Part shown: piece after piece, positions 22,152 to 30,505 of the stretch | How positions within the stretch are numbered: position 1 is the first letter of the stretch | Layout: each line of letters opens with the position of its first letter | Origin: Jimgerdemannia flammicorona | Taxonomy: Eukaryota; Mucoromycota; Endogonomycetes; Endogonales; Endogonaceae | Assembly (NCBI GenBank): GCA_003990745.1 | Contig: RBNI01000484.1 | Coordinates: forward strand, 1-30,505 | DNA: 30,505 nucleotides | Direction of reading: 5' to 3' | Program-made: the position numbers and the translations under genes | Notes under the pieces: model-generated | The model's database searches: none | What the model was told of the DNA's origin: nothing | What the model saw: only the letters and a program-made list of their open reading frames with translations

Positions 22152-23126
22152 ATGCAGTTTGTAAAGAGTTCCATAATACAGCTTATAATACACTATACCA
22201 AATGTACTCATGGGCCTAATGGACAATTTATCAAGAGAGAGCCTGTGGTCAATGAGTTGGCCCAGGAGCTCCTGCAGAGAGTTCAGATATAGATGACAGA
22301 TCCTACATTTATGGATCTGCTCCAGAGCCTCATGGACCACAATTGCAAGATATTGCCACCATACCTTGCACACACCAACAGTTTATGAAACTATGCATGG
22401 GCATCCACCTCTAAGCATCTATGCGACGATGACAATACACTACCACTTGACATACTACTGCTCCAGCTAAATGAATGTCTGGACAATAATACCATAGCTC
22501 TGCAACATATGGAGGATCTTGTCTGTACAAAGAAGAAGCTGCTACCGATTATCCACCAACCCTCAAAAGCCAGTGCAGACACCAACCAAATAATATTGCC
22601 CACATCACCACTGTCAGAACTATATTCGGATGAACGAAAAGCCTTTCTACAGGTAAAATTCTGCACCAATATTAAGAGAGCACAGCAGAAGTACTCCACC
22701 TGTATAAAATGCAGCTTAACAAATGTGCATGCCATGTTCTCGACAGATGTTTTGTGGAATCTGTTTGATTTGACGAATAATATACTATGGGCTGTCAATA
22801 TTATATTCGATTTCCTGACACCAATGCCAGATGACAATGGCCACGACTGCTTGTGGCAATATTTTATCACTTTAAAATGATTCAGTCACTCCCTCAATGG
22901 CCCAGAGCTATATAGATACCAACAATTGATTATGGAGGCGTTTCCACAAGGAGTGCTCACTGTTTTGTTTGGGAGTATCAAGAAAGTGGATAGAGCTGCC
23001 AGTAATACCGCATCCTCTGGACTGTGACAATCTACACTAAAGCTGCTGGCAGTTGCTGCGTATGAGTTGGCCCACACTATCTCTTTTATGCCATCTATTA
23101 AAGTATACAGCAATGAGATTGTTCTA
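22152..23126 (+). pseudogene. Unidentified gene, one frame with four stops
   Basis: The ATG at 22152 opens MQFVKSSIIQLIIHYTKCTH, then GQFIKREPVVNELAQELLQ. The frame continues for 325 codons through a helical, partly coiled-coil region (LQHMEDLVCTKKKLLPII) and a compact part (FSTDVLWNLFDLTNNILWAV; ELYRYQQLIMEAFPQGVL). Internal stops are one TAG and three TGA, without any frameshift. A GTAAGT at 23127 looks like a splice donor after SNEIVL, so the gene may continue. No family is recognised. The ATG lies 23 bases beyond palindrome copy 2. Confidence 0.45.
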
Positions 23127-23334
23127 GTAAGTAGTAATTTACTTAAAAAATACCTATACCTTTGCTTTACATAGTAATTTGCAACCTTTAGTAGTCGTAA
23201 AATAAACATATAGGTGGATTTATTTCAAATGAGATGAGCACTTGTAATGATAGGTCTAGATATTTAAGAGTGGCATATGTTGTTATGCTACTGCTTACAA
23301 GTGTATTGTATAGAATGCATGATAATGTTGTTCT

Positions 23335-24965
23335 CAGAAAAATCTAGTGATTGCAAATGGTTCCCAACAGTGGACATATAAACACTGTATGAGCATTCTG
23401 CTCTCCTACTTCATCCTCATCCAATAAATACTCTTCCCCCTAAGAGTCACATTTTCCTTAAAGTATCTCAAATCTCCATAAGCCTCCATGACCCCATCTT
23501 TCAAATTATCAATCAACAGCTCCTCTAACCCAAACACAGTCCTTTCCAGAGTTCTAAAGAACTCCTCATTCAACAACTCACCTGTCTCAAATGCTAACTT
23601 TTTCATCCTCATATACGCTCCCACAAATGCTTGCCATGCCACTGTGGAAACTTACTGAAAACTCAAATGCAAACACTCAAGCCTTGCAATATCAAATGCG
23701 GCCATTACATCATCTCCCAGCTTGACTGCACCATACAGCTTGACTTCACATAGCCACGGAAGCTGTGTCATGACCCCCAGGCCAGCTTTAGAGATACATA
23801 GGAAAAACCCAATCTCCAACTCCTCGAGTTTGTTAAGGACTGCAATGTGGCAGAACACAGTGTCCAAGATGCAGGAGAGGTCCAATATGGTGAGGTGATA
23901 GAGGGAGGTCAGGAAACATATGTGGCGGAACCCTGTGTCAGCTATTCGTATCTCATCTAGTATGCAGATGGTAAGGTAGTGAAGATTTCGGAGGTTTTGT
24001 TGTGTAAAGACATGGAGGTCATGGTCAAGGAGATCTCAAGTTGTCAAGGAGAGGCTTTGAAGGTTTGAAAACATGGCCAGAGCTGCCAGGTCCATCAGAG
24101 TGAGGTGCGAGATGAGAATGGAGAGGGTTTGTAGTATTTTACAACCTGGAATAAGATCGAGATAGAACCCTGTGCCCCTGAGATCTATGGTGCAGGCGTT
24201 TGGACAGTGGAGAAGAAAGCAGTGGAAACTCGTGTCTGAGGCTATGCCAATATTAGTATCCTTGAGGCAGGTGATGCGTGCACCACAGATAGAGATAAGG
24301 CACAGATTGTAGATGCCGCAGTTACTGAGAGAGAGAGAGGTGAGGGTTCAGGTAGAGGTGGTGAGGAAGGGTATGAGGCCATGTGGGTCAATGAAATCGG
24401 CAGGGTATTGATTGTCATCACTATAATTACTGGATGGTTTCTGGCTTAGTATGTAGTTTTCAAGCAAAAGAGTTTGTAGGCATGGACAGCGATACGAGAG
24501 GATCTGGAAGTGGAATGAGAGTGGAATAGGATACATGACAAACTCGAGGTTGAGAGATGTGAGGTCTGGACAGTGGAAGAGGAGATCATCGAGAGTTTCG
24601 ATATTGGTGAATTCGATTTTAAGAGTGAGCTCAACAATAAAGTGGCCATAGTTGTATGTGGGTTGTAGGGACATCAGTATAGACAGGAATTGGTTGGATT
24701 CCAAGGTCTTAGGAACAGTACAGATGTGCCAGACGAGTGGGATGATGACATTGGTCTACTGCTTAGAGACAAGAAGCAGAGGAATGATGTGCTCACCGGG
24801 CTTGCACAGATGTATGAGTAGGTGGCAGAGAAGAAAGAACTGGTCACAGGTGGGGGGTTGGTTGGATGGAAGGATAAAGGCCAGAATGTGGATGAGGATT
24901 TTGGGTGGGAGATGTGTGATTGGAGAATAGTGTGAGTTGGTGGTAGTGGATGTGGTGGATGGCAT
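23335..24965 (-). pseudogene. F-box/leucine-rich-repeat gene C
   Basis: An ATG at 24965 begins MPSTTSTTTNSHYSP, followed by the F-box LPPKILIHILAFILP and LLLVSKQ-TAG-TNVIIPLVWH. TAG (24756-24758) stands at the conserved F-box Trp. Leucine-rich repeats follow in the same frame: CPDLTSLNLEFVMYP, CPCLQTLLLENYILS, TLTSLSLSNCGIYN, NLRNLHYLTICILDEIRI, HLTILDLSCILD, LEELEIGFFLCISKAGL, GLEELLIDNLKDGV. The whole 543-codon frame has five internal stops (24756 TAG; 24348 TGA; one more TGA; TAA near 23656; TAG near 23406) and no frameshift, ending in TGA at 23335-23337. It is an SCF substrate-receptor-type protein by family. A repeated element lies 27 bases upstream of the ATG. Confidence 0.75.
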
Positions 24966-24991
24966 TGTGTACTTAATGACCATATATTCAT

Positions 24992-25284
24992 GGAATCCTC
25001 TTAACAATCAATGGATTACCATCTATCTGATATCACTTAGGAAACTTCATTAGATATCATTTTAAGGAAATAACTAGAGTAGTGAGCAGAACTTTGTTAT
25101 ACCTCATAGTGGACAAGGTTGCAGCATCTTCTACCTGCAAATATTCTGAAACATATTCCATCAATATATTTAACACTACAAATTCTGAGTGCAAGTATGG
25201 TATAAAACATTATTATCGAGGAATGTGAGATAATCACTATGCAAATGCACATTCCTGACGATGACATTTTAAACCATACTTGTG
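24992..25284. repeat. Dispersed repeat unit, copy 1
   Basis: This segment, from GGAATCCTCTTAACAATC through CAGAACTTTGTTATA and AAATTCTG to the palindrome at 25192-25282, is matched by 25641-25875. Identity is high in the first 110 bases. It is probably a non-autonomous transposable element that contains the palindromic core. Confidence 0.65.
25192..25282. repeat. Palindromic fold-back element, diverged copy 3
   Basis: Inverted arms of about 40 bases (CAAGTATGGT... and ...ACCATACTTG) flank a centre that keeps GAGATAATCAC. The usual GGGAAAGTGCATTC arms are replaced by GGAATGTG/CACATTCC. It occupies the same place in repeat copy 1 as the typical palindrome does in copy 2. Confidence 0.65.
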
Positions 25285-25640
25285 CTATCTTGCAATGGAC
25301 TAATACACTGCTCTTTTGAAGAAATGGTAAGATAATGTTAAGTTCAGTGAAAAGCTTGGAAAAGGGCTTGTATATGTCATTTATTCAGGTTGCCTATCAG
25401 TCCCTTCTGTATGCATTTTGCCTGTAGGATTCTGATATTACATACAAAACAGTTGTACCCATGACTACTACCATAGCTGAGCATACTATAAATAACCAGT
25501 TTTGACAGGCTATCATCTGGGGAATATAATCTCAAATAAAATCACATTTTCTGCAATTTCCGTGCAGAAATTCACTGACACGTGATCATTATACAGAAGC
25601 AAAAAGAAAATTGTTGTAGAAGCTATATACCTGTATCCAC

Positions 25641-25875
25641 AGAATCATCTTAACAATTAATGAATTACCGCCTATCTGACATCATCCAGAAAACTTCAGA
25701 ATAGCTAACCTGATATCTTTAGGGCAATAACCTTGTGGCAACCAGAACTTTGTATTATATATCTTGTAGTTGACTAATAAATTCTGTGTGAGTATAGTTT
25801 AAGATATCATCATCAGGGAAAGTGCATTCACATAGACAGGATAATCCTGTCTATGTGAATACATTTTCCCCGATA
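25641..25875. repeat. Dispersed repeat unit, copy 2
   Basis: It matches 24992-25284 over AGAATCATCTTAACAATT..., CAGAACTTTGTATTATA and AAATTCTGTGTG. It is about 50 bases shorter in its middle and ends with a typical palindrome. Confidence 0.65.
25812..25874. repeat. Palindromic fold-back element, copy 4
   Basis: A 63 bp near-perfect palindrome centred at 25843, with ends ATCAGGG and CCCCGAT and core GACAGGATAATCCTGTC. Confidence 0.9.
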
Positions 25876-26392
25876 GTATACAGAATGTGTGAAATAACTC
25901 TGAATTAACTATTCAACACCTTGCAACAGTATTTGGTGTTTCACAATAATAATGGCTCCATCAACAATATGATGGCCAAATATAACTACTATCACTATGC
26001 CATCATCGATCTTGGTAAAATTTTAATTCTCCATGTTCAGGCTCCATAACTATAAAGATTGGGTGATAATAAAGTAGATTAGATTGTCACTTGTAAAGAC
26101 TAAACTGGAAGCTCCAAATGCTATCATCATTCTGGCTATTATTGTTTGGTATTATCCTGTGATCGTTTATATAATTAACTGCCTTTATTGCTATTGTGAT
26201 ATATGATACTAGTAGAACAGTTCCAAAGGTGGAATATGTCTGGGAAAAATATGTTACTTATAATAGCCATATCAGGATATGTCATCATTTATAACATCAT
26301 CACTTCCAGCCAATCAGTATCCATTTAGAGTTAGAAAAATCAAGGTTTTTAAACCATAACACATATATTATTGGGCTATAAAAATAGATTAT
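25876..26392. other. AT-rich spacer, no gene seen
   Basis: No protein-like frame or further repeat copy is recognised. Confidence 0.4.
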
Positions 26393-26657
26393 TTACAATT
26401 GAGATATTTCAACTCTGAGTTTCTCTGTATCTGAAACACTAAGTGAATACAATTCTGCAAGTTTAACATCTCTAATTGCTAAAATCTCATGGTCAGTCAG
26501 GCTTTTAAGAGCTGTATACACAACCCGCGATATATGCAAATACCATTTTATATCCATCTTCTCACTGAGCCCAGCTTGGTCTCTGAATTCCTGGTTTAAC
26601 TTAGCACTCTGACCAGGTGGAATAAACTACGAGTAATGCACAAAGGAGTCCAAATTA
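26393..26657 (-). pseudogene. Unidentified open frame, likely part of a gene
   Basis: The minus strand reads DSFVHYS-TAG-FIPPGQSAKLNQEFRDQAG, then EKMDIKWYLHISRVVYTAL and LTDHEILAIRDVKLAELYSL to TAA at 26393-26395. The 88-codon frame has a natural composition and one TAG, but no start codon near its 5' end; it may be an exon or a transposon-derived piece. No family is recognised. Confidence 0.35.
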
Positions 26658-26682
26658 GTGACATGATTGTTCCAGGTCCACT

Positions 26683-26761
26683 GCATCATCATCAGGGAAA
26701 GTGCATTCACATGGATGGGATTATCCCATCCATATGAATGCACTTTCCCCAATGATGATGC
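26683..26761. repeat. Palindromic fold-back element, copy 5
   Basis: A 79 bp palindrome with GCATCATCAT arms and core GGATGGGATTATCCCATCC. A further inverted pair, CAAATTAGTG (26651-26660) and CACTAATTTG (26762-26771), encloses it, with 22 extra bases on the left side. Confidence 0.9.
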
Positions 26762-26771
26762 CACTAATTTG

Positions 26772-27239
26772 AAGATCAATTTCTTAACTCTGAAGTTTTA
26801 TAGTTCCCTACTTAATCACTATACTATATTACAAAAGTGCACATCCTGTCTCTGATATCAGATTGAGTAGTGTTCAAAATAATTGCTATGGATGCCTTGA
26901 ATCCATTGTATTAATAGTAGAGGTGTGAGTTTAAAAAAAAACAAAAACATGCAAAGCAGGTGGGCATTAACACAGTGTTTGTTTTATTTGGTATCAACCA
27001 ACAACCTTACATTGCTTACATACCTGAATTCTGGAGTATTGTGTTTCCTTAAAAATGCTGCTTGTGAAATACAGAATCACTCAGCCACAAACAACACCCT
27101 ATACCCAAATGTATACCAATGTTTGGTTTATTTAGATGATTATAAATATTAAATTCCTTTTTTCTAAGTTTATAAAATAATTTTGCTAGGCACAATGAAC
27201 CTTTCGGCTGATGAATTTGCAATACAATCTATAATTTCA
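26772..27239. other. Spacer, no gene seen
   Basis: Open frames at 26667-26855 and 26925-27152 show no domain, and the first overlaps palindrome copy 5. This is the 3' flank of the ABC transporter gene. Confidence 0.4.
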
Positions 27240-27746
27240 TTATACCTGCCTACTGACAGCATGATCCTGCTCAGCCTTTGTCTTGGTGATCACTAATAGA
27301 TCCATAAACTCACTACTGCACTCATACATAGACCTGAATACACCATTCTCCCACATCATGAGTTTGTATGATATGTCATACTCCACCTACTGTCCAGTAT
27401 CTAGAACCAGGATATGGTCATAATTGGCAACTGTTCGGATGTGATGAGCAATGCAGAGCAATGACAAGTCTACAAATTCATTGCAGATCATTTGCTAGAT
27501 CTTGTGGTCAGTATCAAAGTTGATGCTACTTGTCACCTTGTCTATGATGATCAACTTGGAGTGCTTGACTAGTATGCGAGCGAGCACAATAAGCTGGCAC
27601 TGGCCTTGACTGAAGTTGGAGCCATTTTCATAGATGGGGGAATTGAGGCTGGCGAACTGTTTGGTTGCAGAACCACCTTCCTCAATGATGTGAGAGCATT
27701 TGAGAGCTGTCCAGAGCACGGCATCATCATATTGATCAAAGGGGTC

Positions 27747-27819
27747 CTGCGAGTTATAAAAGGTTGATATTAGAGATTCGAAAATTGACAGTATTATAAT
27801 CTGATGGTGGATGATATAC
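27747..27819 (-). other. Spliceosomal intron in the ABC transporter, 73 nt
   Basis: GTATAT at the donor and ACTCGCAG at the acceptor. Removing it joins LHSNL to DPFDQYDDAVLW exactly as in ABCC nucleotide-binding domain 2 (phase 0). Confidence 0.85.
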
Positions 27820-27890
27820 CAAGTTGCTATGCAGTGTGCTAGAGAACAAGACTGAATCTTGAGGAATGATGGTCAACTTTGAACAAAGAT

Positions 27891-27953
27891 CTATGAAAGT
27901 CAGAAGAAGTGTGAGACAATTGCTAAATTTCCTCACTGCTTATCTCAACATAC
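27891..27953 (-). other. Spliceosomal intron in the ABC transporter, 63 nt
   Basis: GTATGT at the donor and a CT-rich tract with CATAG at the acceptor. Splicing restores KIGLE-D-LCSKLTIIPQD, the family sequence, with the Asp codon split in phase 1. Confidence 0.85.
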
Positions 27954-28979
27954 CTTCTAGGCCAATCTTGTGAATATCAACTCAATTAATTATGATTCTT
28001 CCCTTCATCAGCTCTATAAATCTAAACAGACTGATAGCCAGAGTACTCTTTCTGCTCCCATCCTCCCAATGATCCCAACCTTCTCCCTCGGCTTCACATG
28101 GAAACTAAGATTCTTGATTACTGAAGGATTCTCCAGCACATACTATATCACTAAATCCTCGACCACAATTTCACCAGCATGTGGCCACGATATGGCAGGT
28201 GCATTCTCAGGAATTCTGCTCAGCAGCTCCTTGTCAATCTGCATGTACTCCCGCACATGCTTGATGGCATTGAGGTTAATCTTATTGATGACATACATAT
28301 GTACAACCCATAAGATATGGTGGGTGAAGGTTAGAGTGTAGCTGAGGGAGAGGCCAGCCATACCAGCATCGATCCAGCTGATACTCATGACAATGACAAC
28401 CCCCATGCAGAAGCTGAAAAAGGCACTGAGAATGTTGATATGGCAGTGGAGCCACTGGTTCGTGGCCTACATCCAGATGAACAGGTGGTTGTTGGTGTCC
28501 ACCTTACACCAGTTGTCACAGATAAAGCATTGCTTGGGCACCAAAGGTGCAGATTATTGATACTCCAATAATAGTCTCAGCAAAGTACATGTAGATGAGG
28601 CTGCAGGAGGTGGAATTGAGCCGCTTCAGGGTGTGAGAGATATGAAGGTAGTAGATGTCAATGCCCCAGAAGATTAAGGCAATGAAGAAGCCAGAGATAA
28701 GAAAGAGGGGCATGACGTAGGAGACGAGCATAATGGCGTAGCTGGTGGTGATGACTGAGTAGAGAAGGTAAGAGGCTGAGGGGGTGACATTCTGGTCAAT
28801 GGTCTCCATGTCTGACAAAAATCGGTTGACAATTCGACCAAGAGGTGTTGTATTGAAGAAGCGAAGTTTGGCATGAAGGATCTGATCAAGCAGGTTGGTG
28901 TGCAAACTGCACGATGCTTCTAATGAACCCATGAAGAGCAGCCAAGAGCAAATGATAGCAATAAGCATAGTGGCAACAC

Positions 28980-29036
28980 CTATATGTTTTGGAGATGTGG
29001 TAGTTAAAGGAGAAGTCAGCTATCTCTTGTCTTCAC
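28980..29036 (-). other. Candidate intron in the ABC transporter, 57 nt
   Basis: GTGAAG to ATATAG separates two parts of membrane domain 2 (SSIAGLYNSG and ATMLIAIICSW). The phase does not fit exactly, so a frameshift is an alternative. Confidence 0.35.
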
Positions 29037-30505
29037 TCCAGAATTATAAAGCCCAGCAATGCTCGAAAACTCATTGATAAGGAAGTACACAATAAGGTAA
29101 TAGTTGACATCCACCTCCACATTCACCCTATTACCACCCATCCACAATAAAGACACAACCTCAGTCTTATATATGGCAGCCCACACCTTGATCCAGTAAT
29201 CCTGCCCAATGACCATGGCTTGCGTGAGCACAAACAGTGCAATGATAGTAATCTAGAACCAGACTCCACCAGTAGTATTGAAGTACAGAGCATATATTTC
29301 TCTACTAACACTGCCCTCAGCATGCATCTCATCAGTCACAAGCTTACCCAAGCCTTCCTTGTGCATCTTAAAGACTGTCACTGGAAGCACAGGAACCTTC
29401 CCCTCAATGGCCTCACCTTCCTTCTCCTCAAGTATAACTTCATCTCTGAGCATGTCGCTCTGGAGTATGTCAACAGGGCTTTCACTTCCAACAACCTCAC
29501 CATCGCACATGGCAACAACATGTGCAGTGCCACAGAGGCATAGCCTGATATGGTGCATGATAAGAATGCGAGTGTGGTCATGCATCAGACAACCCATGAG
29601 ACAGTGCTCATACAAATGTTTTGCAGTGTGTGCATCAATGGCACTGAGGCAGTCATCAAGGATGATGATGTTGGCCTGAGAGTATACGGCATGTGCAAGG
29701 GCCAGGCACTGCTTCTGGCCTCTCGAGAGTGTAATACCCTTCTTGCTGATCTCAGTTTGGTCACCATGCTCAAGAATCTCAAGATCATATGTCAATGCAT
29801 ACATGTACAACACCTGCTGATAATCGGTCCTCATCAAATGGCCTTCTGAATAGGACATTGTTTCGGATGGTGTCATTCTACAGCCATGCTATCTGCAAGA
29901 CGTATGCGGTACCAAAGACAGTGCCACCTTCATTGTATTGGTGGGCTGATTACCTGCGCGGCAGGATAGTATAACCAGAGAGGCAATTCATCTCGCCCAT
30001 TAGTGAACTGATGAGTAAAGTCTTGCCACACCCAGTGAGGCTGCAGATGATGGACAGCTCGCCAGGTGAGAAGGATATGTTGAGGTTTTTGAGCTTGAAT
30101 TTTTGACCTAGATTGGCAGGGTTGGGCCCAGCATCGGTGTCATTGGGGGCATTATAGAACCACTGGAACAACATATTATTCTTAAACCCAATAAACTTGG
30201 CCTTGCCAATTCGCATCTCATGGGCATCCCTATTGATTTTGGGCTTGATGAGGAAGTCTACCATGCAGCACAGAGCAACCCTGGTTTAAAAAATGGAGGA
30301 AATGATAAAGGGCATCTCGTCGAGGGCGAATCTCAGATTCATGAAGAGAGCGAGGGCAGTGAAGGCAATGGTAGTGGTGAGCTCATTCCCGGCGAGCTTA
30401 GTGTAGGCCAAGAACATGCTAAGCATGATGAGAATGGGAATTATGAACCATACATTTTCTATCCATATGTACTGCATAAGTCTGGAGCAGATAGCCCTAA
30501 GCTTT

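Larger units (their letters stand above)
27240..30505 (-). pseudogene. ABCC-type (MRP) ABC transporter, 5' truncated by the window
   Basis: ABCC proteins export glutathione conjugates and drugs across plasma or vacuolar membranes. Visible in order: the end of membrane domain 1 (AFTALALFMNLRFALDEMP), NBD1 with Walker A TGCGKTLL, NBD1 signature LSRGQKQ and Walker B IIILDDCLSAIDAHT, membrane domain 2 (RFFNTTPLGRIVNRFLSDME; MSISWIDAGMAGLSLSYTL), then NBD2 (LTIIPQDSVLFSSTLHSNL; signature FSQGQ; LIIIDKVTSS). Stops include TAA 30286 and TAG 29878 and 27495 at family Gln positions, TAG 28467 at a Trp, TGA 27982 at the Gly of IIIDGVDI, plus TAA 29950 and TAG 29253, 28143 and 27387. Single-base frameshifts lie near 29825, 28530 and 28050, the last inside NBD2 Walker A. 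NBD1 LSGGQ is LSRGQ and the NBD2 catalytic Glu is Lys. A clear pseudogene. Confidence 0.9.

Noticed and set aside
22391..22870. Long minus-strand open frame (159 codons)
   Set aside because: It is antisense to the better-supported 22152-23126 frame and is rich in Ser and Cys, typical of a shadow frame.
29253..29849. Long plus-strand frames opposite the ABC transporter NBD1
   Set aside because: They are antisense to an unmistakable ABC domain.
1..30505. Euplotes-style programmed +1 frameshifting
   Set aside because: Shifts in the ABC gene do not occur at AAA-TAA/TAG slippery sites and include a deletion.
1..30505. Ciliate-type nuclear code with UGA as the only stop
   Set aside because: TGA also interrupts conserved domains (BTB, Zn2Cys6, NBD2 at a Gly), so no simple code change clears every frame.
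1..30505. CRISPR arrays, tRNA or rRNA genes
   Set aside because: No regularly spaced repeats, cloverleaf-like sequences or rRNA blocks were recognised.

Overview
The window reads as nuclear DNA of a fungus. Two Zn(II)2Cys6 clusters, a motif largely confined to fungi, are on the minus strand, with a possible half-cluster on the plus strand. A multidrug-resistance-type ABC transporter is split by short introns (63 and 73 nt) with GTATGT/GTATAT donors and pyrimidine-tract-CAG/TAG acceptors. The other genes (F-box/LRR, F-box/ankyrin, NB-ARC/TPR, BTB, FYVE, VIT/VWA) form a typical fungal accessory repertoire. CpG is visibly scarce and TpG/CpA common, which suggests cytosine methylation and deamination. 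I cannot name the species; an early-diverging, repeat-rich fungus is only a guess.

Layout. 0.4-1.2 kb (+): beta-propeller-like fragment. 1.6-2.3 kb (-): Zn2Cys6 cluster and an unidentified fragment. 2.6-5.1 kb (+): VIT/VWA protein. 5.6 kb (+): a small intact ORF behind a TATA box. 6.1-7.5 kb (+): cyclin-like fragment, then an HDDC2/YfbR-type HD-domain phosphohydrolase. 7.9-9.1 kb (-): F-box/LRR gene A. 9.3 kb (+): FYVE finger. 9.8-11.6 kb (-): NB-ARC/TPR gene. 11.9-14.9 kb (+): unidentified helical fragment, F-box/CxxC gene, F-box/ankyrin gene, RNase III with a dsRNA-binding domain. 14.9-16.0 kb (-): Zn2Cys6 regulator. 16.8-18.3 kb (+): unidentified gene and a MUS81-type nuclease. 18.6-20.0 kb (-): LRR gene B. 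20.6-21.2 kb (+): weak Zn-cluster fragment. 21.2-22.0 kb (-): BTB gene. 22.2-23.1 kb (+): unidentified gene. 23.3-25.0 kb (-): F-box/LRR gene C. 25-27 kb: repeat-rich spacer. 27.2-30.5 kb (-): C-terminal two thirds of the ABCC transporter, running off the window. Five short palindromic elements of one family sit at gene boundaries.

The main observation is that almost no recognisable gene here is intact, yet reading frames are largely preserved. Followed by hand, the genes hold roughly 80-90 in-frame stops but only about a dozen frameshifts; several run 350-470 codons with 6-9 stops and no indel. Where homology identifies the lost residue, it is nearly always Gln, Trp or Arg, one or two C-to-T or G-to-A transitions from a stop. 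Lost catalytic or metal-binding residues (Cys to Tyr, Gly to Glu, Asp to Asn, Glu to Lys, His to Tyr) follow the same pattern. This fits a RIP-like or deamination-type mutational process acting on gene duplicates. Because many TAG/TAA fall at conserved Gln, stop-codon reassignment or readthrough should also be tested. The window is thus best read as a graveyard of frame-preserved pseudogenes.
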